64,000 bases of DNA from Ornithinimicrobium faecis (GTDB lineage Bacteria > Actinomycetota > Actinomycetes > Actinomycetales > Dermatophilaceae): assembly GCF_023923225.1 (NCBI RefSeq), contig NZ_CP099489.1:1116001-1180000 (forward strand), read 5' to 3'. The position numbers and the translations under genes are program-made. Position 1 is the first letter of the stretch; every line of letters begins with the position of its first letter. Under the pieces are notes generated by a model, which had not been told where the DNA came from, ran no database searches, and was given only the letters and a program-made list of their open reading frames with translations. Positions 1-7,265 of the stretch are shown here, piece by piece.

Positions 1-1651
1 GATCACTCCGCAGGGCTATGCCGCGGCTGTGCGGGGGCGCCGCGACGGTGTCGCCGGCCTCGATGCCACGGCCGTGTCGCGGCTGATGAGTGCCTATGAG
101 GACATCAAGGGTGAGCGTCACGTCATCGATTTCGAGGACGTGCTGCTGCTCATGGTCGGCATCCTGGACGCCCACCCGAAGGTCGCCGCGTCGGTGCGCG
201 ACCAGTATCGCCACTTCGTCGTGGATGAGTATCAGGACGTCAACCCCGTCCAGCAACAGTTGCTGGACCTCTGGCTGGGTGGCCGTGACGAGGTGTGTGT
301 CGTCGGTGATCCCGCGCAGACCATCTATTCCTTCACCGGTGCCTCGCCCAAGCACCTGCTGGAGTTCCCCCAGCGCCACCCCGATGCCGCGGTGGTCCGG
401 TTGGTGCGCAACTACCGGTCAACACCGCAGATCGTCCAGGTGGCCAACCTGGTGCTCGGCCCGGGGGCCCGCGGCGGAGTGGAGCTGCGTGCCCAGGGGG
501 AGCCGGGAGCGGTCCCCCAACTGACGGCATACCCCGATGATGTTGCTGAGGCCGCCGGGGTCGCGGCCGACATCCGGGCTCGCATCGGCGCGGGCACAGC
601 GGCCAGCGAGATCGCCATCCTGTTCCGGACCAACGCCCAGTCTGCGGCGCTGGAGTCCGCGCTGGCTGCCCAGGACGTGCCCTATCTGGTGCGTGGGGGC
701 GAGCGCTTCTTCTCCCGGACCGAGGTGCGCCAGGCGATCCTGCTGCTGCGTGGTGCAGCCCGCAGTGACACGGGCAACCGACCGCTCGGCGAGGCGGTGC
801 GCGACGTGCTCAGCGGAGCCGGCTGGAGTCCGCAACCCCCGACCGCGGGTGCAGCGAGCCGGGAGCGCTGGGAGTCGCTGGAGGCGCTCGCCAACCTGGC
901 CGACGACCAGGCGGCGCTCGAGCCGGACACCCGCATCCCCGGTTTCGTGACCGAACTCGACCGACGCGCCTCCGAGCAGCACGCCCCGACGGTGCAGGGC
1001 GTGACGCTTGCCTCGCTGCACGCGGCCAAGGGGCTGGAGTGGGACGCCGTCTACATCATCGGCGTCAGCGAGGGGCTGCTGCCGGTGTCGATGGCCGAGG
1101 GTGCTGAGCGCATCGAGGAGGAGCGCCGCCTGCTCTACGTCGGGCTCACCCGTGCCCGGCGCGAGCTCATGCTCAGCTGGGCCGCCGCCCGTGGCGCCGG
1201 TGGTCGTGCCGGTCGGCGCCCCTCGCGCTTCCTGCAGCCCGCGGGCCAGCTGCTGGGCCTGACCAAGGGTCCGCAGAGCGGGTCCCCGAAGCCAAAGACT
1301 CGCAAGCCCCGACGTCCCCGCACCTGCCGCACGTGCGGCGTCACGCTGGAGACAGCGGCCGAGCGCAAGATCGGTCGCTGCGACGACTGCCCGCCGACCT
1401 ATGACGAGGCGACTTTCGAGCGGCTGCGCGACTGGAGACTCGAGGTCTCCCGCGATCAGGAGGTGCCGGCCTATGTCGTCTTCACCGACGCCACGCTGAC
1501 CGCCATCGCTGAGTCGACACCTGACAGCACGGAGAAGTTGGCCGAGATCGCGGGCGTTGGTCCGCGCAAACTGGAGCTCTACGGCGACGAAGTGCTTGCT
1601 GTTCTTGCAGGTCAGGACGTCGTCCGGGATTCAAGCAAAGAATCTCATTAA
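1..1651 (+). CDS. uvrD2: ATP-dependent DNA helicase UvrD2, 5' end cut off by the window
   Basis: This is the C-terminal part of a superfamily 1A UvrD/PcrA-type 3'-5' DNA helicase acting in DNA repair. The frame is open from base 2, so the start and Walker A motif lie upstream of the window. Visible helicase motifs in order are VVDEYQDVNP (motif II), VVGDPAQTIYSFTG (III), VRNYRST (IV), SLHAAKGLEWD (V) and YVGLTRARREL (VI). A four-cysteine segment follows (CRTCG ... CDDC, near 1325-1390), then a C-terminal HRDC-like domain (about 1420-1620). The tetracysteine plus HRDC tail is the layout of mycobacterial UvrD2 rather than UvrD1. The stop codon TAA overlaps the promoter region of the whiB7 leader. 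Confidence 0.93.
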   Translation, partial: ITPQGYAAAVRGRRDGVAGLDATAVSRLMSAYEDIKGERHVIDFEDVLLLMVGILDAHPKVAASVRDQYRHFVVDEYQDVNPVQQQLLDLWLGGRDEVCVVGDPAQTIYSFTGASPKHLLEFPQRHPDAAVVRLVRNYRSTPQIVQVANLVLGPGARGGVELRAQGEPGAVPQLTAYPDDVAEAAGVAADIRARIGAGTAASEIAILFRTNAQSAALESALAAQDVPYLVRGGERFFSRTEVRQAILLLRGAARSDTGNRPLGEAVRDVLSGAGWSPQPPTAGAASRERWESLEALANLADDQAALEPDTRIPGFVTELDRRASEQHAPTVQGVTLASLHAAKGLEWDAVYIIGVSEGLLPVSMAEGAERIEEERRLLYVGLTRARRELMLSWAAARGAGGRAGRRPSRFLQPAGQLLGLTKGPQSGSPKPKTRKPRRPRTCRTCGVTLETAAERKIGRCDDCPPTYDEATFERLRDWRLEVSRDQEVPAYVVFTDATLTAIAESTPDSTEKLAEIAGVGPRKLELYGDEVLAVLAGQDVVRDSSKESH

Positions 1652-1656
1652 ATACG

Positions 1657-1686
1657 TTGCGCGTGGCTGAGAGCCGGGCGTACGGT
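1657..1686 (+). promoter_or_regulatory. Predicted whiB7 leader promoter with AT-rich upstream box
   Basis: A -35-like TTGCGC (1657-1662) and -10-like TACGGT (1681-1686) are separated by 18 nt. The stretch just upstream (about 1639-1655) is conspicuously AT-rich for this genome. Known WhiB7-dependent promoters carry an AT-rich block directly upstream of the -35, which the AT-hook of WhiB7 contacts, so autoregulation is plausible. The transcription start is not determined. Confidence 0.55.
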
Positions 1687-1754
1687 AGTTCCTGACCAAC
1701 CCGCCGGGGGTGACAACCGCGGGCCGAAGACTTGAGCGAGAGGAGGCGGACACG

Positions 1755-1946
1755 ATGGAGACCATGAACATCACCATGACTGGCAAGGCAGGCACCACAG
1801 GTGCACTGTGCCGTGATGCCGTCCGCGCTCCGTTCGGAGTCGCGCGGGATCGCGTCTGCACGGACACCATCGGCGGCGCCTTCGTCTCCGCCATCGCCAA
1901 CTCTGCCACCACTGTGGCGTTCCCCCTTCGCAGGGCCGTGGATTAG
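1755..1946 (+). CDS. Upstream ORF in the whiB7 leader (63 aa, candidate attenuation peptide)
   Basis: The 63-codon ORF begins at ATG 1755 with a near-consensus Shine-Dalgarno AGGAGG at 1741-1746, 8 nt upstream. It ends at TAG 1944-1946, 110 nt before the whiB7 ATG. The peptide starts METMNITMTGKAG and ends FPLRRAVD; no domain is recognised. Actinobacterial whiB7/wblC genes are known to have long leaders with translated uORFs that couple ribosome stalling to transcription attenuation, and this ORF sits in the right place for that role. Its stop codon lies in the loop of a small hairpin (CGTGG 1937-1941 with CCACG 1949-1953), next to the terminator-like stem. Regulatory function is inferred. 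Confidence 0.6.
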   Translation: METMNITMTGKAGTTGALCRDAVRAPFGVARDRVCTDTIGGAFVSAIANSATTVAFPLRRAVD

Positions 1947-1964
1947 AACCACGTAAACCCTCGC

Positions 1965-2001
1965 AGGCCGCGGAACCCCACAGAGGGATCCGCGGCCTTT
2001 G
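1965..2001 (+). terminator. Attenuator-type intrinsic terminator in the whiB7 leader
   Basis: A perfect 10-bp stem (AGGCCGCGGA 1965-1974 with TCCGCGGCCT 1989-1998) has an inner CCC/GGG pairing and is followed by TTTG. It lies after the uORF stop and before whiB7, so it would block whiB7 transcription unless an upstream alternative structure forms. Confidence 0.65.
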
Positions 2002-2055
2002 TGCATCTACAGCAGGTGACTGAAGTCGCTGGATCCTTGACCGAGGAGCCAAGCC

Positions 2056-2442
2056 ATGACTGATCAGGACCGGGCCAACGGCCCACACCGTCACTGCACA
2101 CCACGCGAGGAAGGGAACAGCGTGTCAACCCACGCAGGCGTCCAGAACGCCGACGACACCGAGGCCATGACCCCCTGGTTGATCGGGGGGACCACCGACA
2201 CCGAGGCCGAGTTGCCCTGCCGGGAGCACCCGGCGGACCTGTGGTTCGCCGAGCTGCCCGAAGAGGTTGAGGCAGCCAAAGCACTCTGCATCGACTGCCC
2301 GATCCGTGCGATGTGCCTGGACCAGGCGCTGCAGCGGCGTGAGCCGTGGGGCGTCTGGGGAGGGCAGCTCGTGCTGCAAGGAGTCGTGGTGGCACGCAAG
2401 AGGCCCCGCGGTCGTCCCCGCAAGAACCCCGTCGCCGCCTGA
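2056..2442 (+). CDS. whiB7: WhiB7-type redox-sensing transcriptional regulator
   Basis: WhiB7 binds an iron-sulphur cluster, partners with the primary sigma factor and activates intrinsic antibiotic resistance genes. The protein has the four WhiB cysteines (LPCREH, then CIDCPIRAMC), the EPWGVWGG turn and a C-terminal AT-hook RKRPRGRPRK that separates WhiB7 from other WhiB proteins. ATG 2056 has GAGGAG 8 nt upstream. An in-frame GTG at 2122, preceded by GAGGAAGGG, would give 106 aa, closer to the roughly 90-110 aa usual for the family, so the first 22 codons are uncertain. It lies directly downstream of uvrD2 as in mycobacteria, and expression is probably controlled by the uORF/attenuator leader. 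Confidence 0.92.
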   Translation: MTDQDRANGPHRHCTPREEGNSVSTHAGVQNADDTEAMTPWLIGGTTDTEAELPCREHPADLWFAELPEEVEAAKALCIDCPIRAMCLDQALQRREPWGVWGGQLVLQGVVVARKRPRGRPRKNPVAA

Positions 2443-2476
2443 GCGACGGACCCACAACATGTCAAGGAGAACCCAG

Positions 2477-2626
2477 ATGTATCACCTGATTGAAGAGCAG
2501 TTGGCCCGCTCGCGTCACGAGGAGCGGACCGCCAACCTGGAGCTGGAGCACCGGCAGAGCCTGACCAAGGGCCTGCGACCGACTGCTTCGCACCAGAACC
2601 ACCGGGCGCGCTTCCTGAGGCGGTGA
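2477..2626 (+). CDS. Small basic protein of unknown function (49 aa)
   Basis: This short ORF follows whiB7 by 34 nt. ATG 2477 is preceded by AAGGAGA (2464-2470) at good spacing; an alternative ATG at 2459 lacks a clear ribosome binding site. The product starts MYHLIEEQLARSRHEERT and is rich in Arg, His and Glu, with a predicted helical N-terminal half and a basic end (RARFLRR). It is probably co-transcribed with whiB7, because the next terminator is at 2679-2717. No function is recognised. Confidence 0.55.
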   Translation: MYHLIEEQLARSRHEERTANLELEHRQSLTKGLRPTASHQNHRARFLRR

Positions 2627-2678
2627 CACCGGCACGTGCCGGGGCGCATTGCCAAGCGCCGCCGCAGGAACACCCGCC

Positions 2679-2717
2679 GAGGCGGGGTCGACACACACCG
2701 TGTGCTGACCCCGCCTC
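2679..2717 (+). terminator. Intrinsic terminator after the whiB7 unit
   Basis: A perfect 11-bp stem (GAGGCGGGGTC 2679-2689 with GACCCCGCCTC 2707-2717) has further CACAC/GTGTG pairing inside and is followed by TTGTGTTGT. It lies between the whiB7 unit and the 3' end of the convergent gene at 2834. Confidence 0.7.
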
Positions 2718-2833
2718 TTGTGTTGTCTGGCAGGGGATCTCGACCCCCGTGCTCTGCAGGGTGAGCTCGCCCCCCGTGTTCTGCAAGGAGTTCGACCCGG
2801 TGTCGCAGGCTGTCGGTGCCAGGGCCACCCGTG

Positions 2834-3652
2834 TCAGGCTTGCGAGCAGTCGCAGTGCGGGTGCTGTTCCCAGACTCGGGTGCGCACGTCGGGCCACGGC
2901 AACGAGATCTGCCAGGAGACCCCGGAGGGGGAGCCCGTGGCCAGCGACTCCAGCGCGATCATGGCGACCAGCGAGGCGATGACCGAAACCTGACTCGCAG
3001 GAGCATCCACAGCCGGGGTGAGCTCCCTTGCGGGAGAGCTGATCTGGGTGAGGATGCGCGGCCAGGCGCTGTCGCGGTCTCGCCGGTGCAGGTCCAGACA
3101 GCGCAGGCAGGGCGAGCGCCCCGGCAGCACGAGCGGGCCGATGACCACCTCCTCATCGCGCAGCACGACGGGCAGGTGCGCAGTGCGGGCCAGCTGCCAG
3201 GTGCGCCCCTCGTCCGGAGCGATCGCATCCCGGGCGCACAGCACGGCCAGGTCCACCGTGTTGGGCGCAGGTTGTGCTGAGGGGTCCTCCAGCGCAACCA
3301 CATCGGTGGCTGAGAGCTCGCCGCGCAGGTGCTCGACAACCGAGCCCCGCCCACAGACACTCACGACGTGTTGACCCGAGCCGGGCACAGCAGCGGGGTC
3401 GACCAGCAGGCCGTGGCCCCGCAGGGCGGTGACGAGCTCCTCGACCCGGTCGAGAGGCACCCCGAAACGCTGGGCGAGGGAGACGTCGCGGCCTGTCCCT
3501 GACGTCCCGGCCAGAGACAGCAGCAGCTCGGTCTCCGGGTCGTTCAGGCCCGCCAGGACGATGCCGCTGTCTGGCGAGAGACCGAACTGGACCTCGCCGG
3601 CACCGCGACGCACCGGTCGCGCGGTGGGGCGGAGTCGCACCATGGGGGACAT
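2834..3652 (-). CDS. TOMM leader-peptide-binding / E1-like zinc protein, stand-alone
   Basis: The 272-aa protein resembles the E1-like partner proteins annotated as TOMM (thiazole/oxazole-modified microcin) precursor leader-binding proteins. The N-terminal ~90 residues look like a winged-helix/RRE-type segment (QRFGVPLDRVEELVTALRG). A glycine-rich VCGRGSVVEHL resembles a degenerate nucleotide-binding loop. Two cysteine pairs (CLRC near residue 182, and CDC at the C-terminus) would form a Zn site, and CLDLHRRDRD is characteristic of this family. No YcaO, precursor peptide or dehydrogenase gene is nearby. Its position beside whiB7 matches an uncharacterised conserved gene in the mycobacterial block, so a housekeeping role is more likely than peptide antibiotic synthesis. 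Function unknown. Confidence 0.7.
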   Translation of the reverse strand: MSPMVRLRPTARPVRRGAGEVQFGLSPDSGIVLAGLNDPETELLLSLAGTSGTGRDVSLAQRFGVPLDRVEELVTALRGHGLLVDPAAVPGSGQHVVSVCGRGSVVEHLRGELSATDVVALEDPSAQPAPNTVDLAVLCARDAIAPDEGRTWQLARTAHLPVVLRDEEVVIGPLVLPGRSPCLRCLDLHRRDRDSAWPRILTQISSPARELTPAVDAPASQVSVIASLVAMIALESLATGSPSGVSWQISLPWPDVRTRVWEQHPHCDCSQA

Positions 3653-3747
3653 GCCGCGACCCTGCCACGAGGCGCGAGTCGCGTGGTGGCGTTGTCCACA
3701 GGCCTCCGTCGGCCATCGACTGTCGCCTGGCTCAGTAGGCTCCCCGC

Positions 3748-4455
3748 ATGAGTCCAGTGAGTCAAACTCCTCAGGTCCTGGCGTTCGACACCTTCGGCAC
3801 CGTGGTCGACTGGCACACGGGCATCAGCACGGCCCTGGCCCGGGCGCTGCCCGACGTTGACGCCAGTGAGCTGGCGATTGCCTGGCGTGCCCGTTATGCC
3901 CCGGCCCTGGCGCGGGTCGAGGCTGGCACGGAGCCATGGACCGGCCTGGATGTTCTGCACGAGCGCAACCTGGTTGCGGAGTTGACGCAGCGGGACCTGC
4001 ACCTGGACGACGCGACGATCAGGGAGCTGGTGCTGGCCTGGCATCGCCTGCCGGCCTGGCCGGAGGTGCCCCAGGCGCTGGCCCGCCTCAAGGAACGATT
4101 CATCATCGCTCCGCTGAGCAACGGCTCCGTCGCCCTGCTCACCCACCTGGCCAAGCACGCCGGGCTGCCGTGGGATCTCGTGACCGGCAGCGACCTGTGG
4201 GGCCACTACAAGCCGGCGCCCCAGACCTACCTTGGCCTGGCCCGTCTGCTGGAGGTCGAGCCCGGCGAGATCATGATGGTGGCGGCTCACTTCCCGGACC
4301 TCGATGCGGCGAAGACGTTGGGGCTGCAGACGGCCTATATCGCCCGGCCCCTGGAGTTTGGCCCGGCTGGCAACGACACCACGCCCCGCCCCGAACATCC
4401 GTTGCACTGCACCGGGATTGACCACTTGGCGGACGTGCTGCTCGACGGCCACTGA
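3748..4455 (+). CDS. HAD-superfamily hydrolase, 2-haloacid dehalogenase type II-like
   Basis: The 235-aa enzyme is of the (S)-2-haloacid dehalogenase-like HAD group. Motif I is FDTFGTVVDW (nucleophile Asp14), motif II PLSNGS, motif III the Lys in GHYKPAPQTY, and motif IV AAHFPDLDAAKTLG. These would support hydrolysis of carbon-halogen or phosphate esters; the substrate cannot be told from sequence. A -10-like TAGGCT lies only 6 nt upstream of the ATG and no Shine-Dalgarno is seen, so the mRNA may be leaderless. It is transcribed away from the leader-binding-like gene and ends at a strong hairpin. Confidence 0.85.
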   Translation: MSPVSQTPQVLAFDTFGTVVDWHTGISTALARALPDVDASELAIAWRARYAPALARVEAGTEPWTGLDVLHERNLVAELTQRDLHLDDATIRELVLAWHRLPAWPEVPQALARLKERFIIAPLSNGSVALLTHLAKHAGLPWDLVTGSDLWGHYKPAPQTYLGLARLLEVEPGEIMMVAAHFPDLDAAKTLGLQTAYIARPLEFGPAGNDTTPRPEHPLHCTGIDHLADVLLDGH

Positions 4456-4548
4456 CACCGCGCTGGCGGGGTGCTGACCGGGCAGGGTGCTGACGCGGCG
4501 GCGGGCCCAAGAGGAACCGGTGGGGCGACACGGCGACCGGAAATGCCG

Positions 4549-4584
4549 CGAGGGCGGGTCGGTGCGGACACCGACCCGCCCTCG
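4549..4584. terminator. Bidirectional terminator hairpin
   Basis: A perfect 16-bp stem (4549-4564 with 4569-4584, tetraloop CGGA) lies between the convergent HAD gene and the zinc-ribbon gene. It can serve both strands. Confidence 0.65.
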
Positions 4585-4603
4585 AGCGGGGACTGCTAAC
4601 GGC

Positions 4604-4774
4604 TCAGCTGGAGGCCTTGCCGAGGATCCGGTTGAGGTTGGTGCCACAGACCGGGCACTTGCCCTTGGCCATGCGACGACCGTTGGTCTCCACGACGTTG
4701 CCCTCTGCCTCGCGCTTCTCCTTGCACTTCACGCAGTAGAACTCGCCCTGGTAAGTCTCGTTGGTCTCAGCCAT
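4604..4774 (-). CDS. DUF5679-type small zinc-ribbon protein
   Basis: The 56-aa protein has two CxxC pairs (YCVKCKEKRE and CPVCGTN), the pattern of the actinobacterial DUF5679 zinc ribbon. ATG 4774 is preceded by GAGGAG about 10 nt upstream, so the longer open frame starting at 4843 is not needed. These short proteins are often annotated as hypothetical; binding to nucleic acid or to a protein partner is possible but unproven. Confidence 0.8.
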   Translation of the reverse strand: MAETNETYQGEFYCVKCKEKREAEGNVVETNGRRMAKGKCPVCGTNLNRILGKASS

Positions 4775-4960
4775 GGTCACTCGCTCCTCAATGTTCCGCG
4801 GGCCGAAGCCCGACTGGTGCAGGTCGTCGACCTGCTTTTCCATTCCACCCTAGACGCACATGAGCACGAATCACGCAAAATCCGTGCTCAGCGCCTGCGT
4901 GTCGTGAACCTGTGGACAACCTCGACCGAGTGTCAGAAATCGGCGCTAGCGTGACCTCCC

Positions 4961-5545
4961 ATGACACACCGACCCTTCGATCACGGCACCCCAGGTCCGT
5001 CGCAGGCCTCTCGGCCACCGATCGAGATCCGTCGCAGCGCCCGCCGTCGGCGCACAGTCCAGGGACGGATGGAGGGCGACACGTTCGTGGTGTTGATGCC
5101 GACCGGGCTCAGCGCCGCGCAGGAGGAGGCGCACGTCGAGCACCTGCTGGGTCGGGTCCAGCGGGCGCAGGCCAAGCGGCGGCTCCAGACAGAGGATCTG
5201 ATGGGTCGCGCCCAGGATCTGTCCCAGCGCTATCTGGAGGGGAAGGCGCGACCGACCTCGATCCGCTGGGTCACCAACCAGCAACAGCGATGGGGCTCCT
5301 GCAGCCCAGCGTCGGGGGCGATCCGACTGTCCACCCTCATGGAGGGCATGCCAGCCTGGGTGGTCGACAGCGTGATCGTGCACGAGCTGGCGCACCTGAT
5401 CGAGGCCAACCACGGGCCGCGGTTCAAGGCCCTCGTGCACCGCTATGAGCGGTATGCCGAGGCGCACGTCTATCTCAAGGGTGTCGCCTTCGGCATGGGC
5501 CGGCCAGAGCTGGACTCGGGCTCTGACGCAGACCTGGAGGACTGA
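4961..5545 (+). CDS. YgjP/SprT-like M48-type metallopeptidase
   Basis: The 194-aa protein carries the zinc-protease motif HELAHLIEANHG (HExxH with a downstream His) and the YgjP/SprT-family box QRWGSCSPASGAIRL just before it. The N-terminal RRSARRRRTVQGR also fits the family. It is cytoplasmic, with no signal peptide or membrane segment. A -10-like TAGCGT ends 8 nt before the ATG, so it may be read from a leaderless transcript. It converges with the gene at 5645. Confidence 0.85.
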   Translation: MTHRPFDHGTPGPSQASRPPIEIRRSARRRRTVQGRMEGDTFVVLMPTGLSAAQEEAHVEHLLGRVQRAQAKRRLQTEDLMGRAQDLSQRYLEGKARPTSIRWVTNQQQRWGSCSPASGAIRLSTLMEGMPAWVVDSVIVHELAHLIEANHGPRFKALVHRYERYAEAHVYLKGVAFGMGRPELDSGSDADLED

Positions 5546-5585
5546 CGTGCTCCCGGGGCACGGTCGGACGGGCCGGACCCGTTGG

Positions 5586-5657
5586 CCGACTCAGTGCACC
5601 TCGCCGACTCAGTGCACCTCGCCGACTCAGTGCGCCTCGCCCACTTAGTCCCGCTCG
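5586..5657. repeat. 18-bp tandem repeat, three good copies plus one degenerate
   Basis: The unit CCGACTCAGTGCACCTCG occurs at 5586-5603 and 5604-5621, and at 5622-5639 with one change. A weaker copy at 5640-5657 contains the stop codon of the convergent gene. It fills the gap between two convergent genes and its role is unknown. Confidence 0.85.
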
Positions 5658-7108
5658 TCGCGCAGGAGTCGCTCGAGCTCCTCGTCCATGCTCGTGTCAT
5701 CCGTGTCGGTGCTGGTGGCCCGCTCGACGAAGCCCAGCGGGTCGTCGAGGTCCGCGGCGCGTGGGGCCAGGTCTGGGTGCGCCCAGGCCCGGTCGCGTGC
5801 GGCCGCCCCGGCCTCGGACTCCAACGCGGCCCACAGGTTGGCGGCGTCCCGGAGTCGGCGCGGACGCAGCTCGAGGCCGACGAGGGAGGCGAAGGCCTTC
5901 TCTGCCGGTCCGCCGGTCGCCCGACGGCGTCGCACGGCCTCGGCCAGCGCCTCGGTGTTGGGCAGGTGCGGGCTGCTGGCGCGGCCAGCGACAACATCCA
6001 CCCAACCCTCGACCAGCGCCAGGTAGGTCTCCAGCCGGGTCAGCGCGGCGCGCTGGGCCTGGCTCGGGTCGGGCGAGAACAGCGACCCGGCCACCGCCTC
6101 CTGCATGGCCTGCGGGTCGCTGGGATCCACCGAGCGCACTGCCGCCTCGATCCCCTCGGTGTCGAAGCGGATGTCGCGGGCATAGTCCTGCACGGCGGTC
6201 AGCAGCTGTGGACCCAGCCAGGGCACAGCGGCGAACAAGCGCACCCGGGCCGCCTCGCGCACGGCGAGATAGAGATGGACCTCGCCCGCGTCGACCCCCA
6301 GGCCCTCGGCGAAGGTGGCGACATTGGCGGGCAGCAGCGCGATCGTCTCGCCAGGGAGCAGGGGGAGCCCGACCTCGGTCCCCGAGACAGTCTCGGTGGC
6401 CAGGGTGCCGACCGCCTGACCGACCTGGGCGCCGAACATGCCAGAGCTCATCCGGCGCATCATCGGCTCGATCTGTCCCAGCAGCTGTCGGGGGTCCATG
6501 CCCTCGGGCAACCCGGGGATCTGGGGGAGCTCACCGTCGCCGAGATCGCGCAGCTGGTCCTGCATCGCCCCCGTCATCGCGGCAGACACGCCCGCGGCGA
6601 CGGGCTCGGTGAGCGTTTCCCACACCGGCATGCTCAGCTCGACCCACTCGGCCCGGCTCAGGGCACGCACACGACCCTCGGGCGGAGCCATGTCGGTGAC
6701 CTGGTCCAGCCACAGGTTGGCCACCTGCACGACCTGCTCGACGTCGCGGGCGGTGGACTCGGAGATGCTCTGGTCGCCGGCCTCGGACACGGCCCGGCGG
6801 GCGGCATCGGTCGCCACGCTCATGTTGACCGCGCTGCCGTCGTCGGAGCCGGACATCATGGCCTGGACCTGGGACTGGACCATCTGCATCATCGCCGGGT
6901 CGATGTCGCCGAGACCCATCGACTCCAGCTGTTGGCGCAGCTCCGGGGGGAGCTCGCCGCCGCCGAACATCGCTGCCAGCGGGTCCTGGGCACCCCCGGT
7001 CGGGGCGTCGCCCTTGTCGCCACTCCCGCGGAACCCGATCGGCTGGTTGGCGTCGCCGGTCTCGTCGTCACCAGCTCCGGGTGTTCCTGGGTTCTTCTCG
7101 TCCGACAC
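5645..7108 (-). CDS. Zinc-dependent metalloprotease-like protein (DUF2342 family)
   Basis: The 487-aa protein matches the DUF2342/zincin-like family conserved beside the PDZ-protease and UPF0182 genes in actinobacteria. The N-terminus (1-60) is acidic and low in complexity, followed by a Met-rich segment (MMQMVQSQVQAMM) and a mostly helical body. The place where homologues usually carry the zinc-site helix reads LAVREAARVRLFAAVPWL; my recollection is that relatives have His after REAA, so the site may be degenerate here. The start is GTG 7108 with AAGGGA about 10 nt upstream. The MoaE-region operon is divergent from it. Proteolytic activity is unproven. Confidence 0.78.
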   Translation of the reverse strand: MSDEKNPGTPGAGDDETGDANQPIGFRGSGDKGDAPTGGAQDPLAAMFGGGELPPELRQQLESMGLGDIDPAMMQMVQSQVQAMMSGSDDGSAVNMSVATDAARRAVSEAGDQSISESTARDVEQVVQVANLWLDQVTDMAPPEGRVRALSRAEWVELSMPVWETLTEPVAAGVSAAMTGAMQDQLRDLGDGELPQIPGLPEGMDPRQLLGQIEPMMRRMSSGMFGAQVGQAVGTLATETVSGTEVGLPLLPGETIALLPANVATFAEGLGVDAGEVHLYLAVREAARVRLFAAVPWLGPQLLTAVQDYARDIRFDTEGIEAAVRSVDPSDPQAMQEAVAGSLFSPDPSQAQRAALTRLETYLALVEGWVDVVAGRASSPHLPNTEALAEAVRRRRATGGPAEKAFASLVGLELRPRRLRDAANLWAALESEAGAAARDRAWAHPDLAPRAADLDDPLGFVERATSTDTDDTSMDEELERLLRDERD

Positions 7109-7265
7109 GGCTCGTCCCTTCCATTGGCTGTCTGCCCTTGCCCATCATGCCGGTCCTGAGAAGATGTTCTCTGCGGGACGCTCCGCACAGAGCGCTCCGC
7201 GAGGTCATCGATCACCGACATGATGCGCGAGACCTTCCTTAACGACACAACACGAGGAGCCGGTC

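Noticed and set aside
4775..4843. Longer start for the zinc-ribbon protein
   Set aside because: The extension has no family similarity, and ATG 4774 has its own good ribosome binding site.
5582..7159. 525-codon plus-strand frame opposite the DUF2342 gene
   Set aside because: The minus strand carries a recognisable family; the plus frame begins in the tandem repeat and shows only His/Gly/Leu-rich shadow text.
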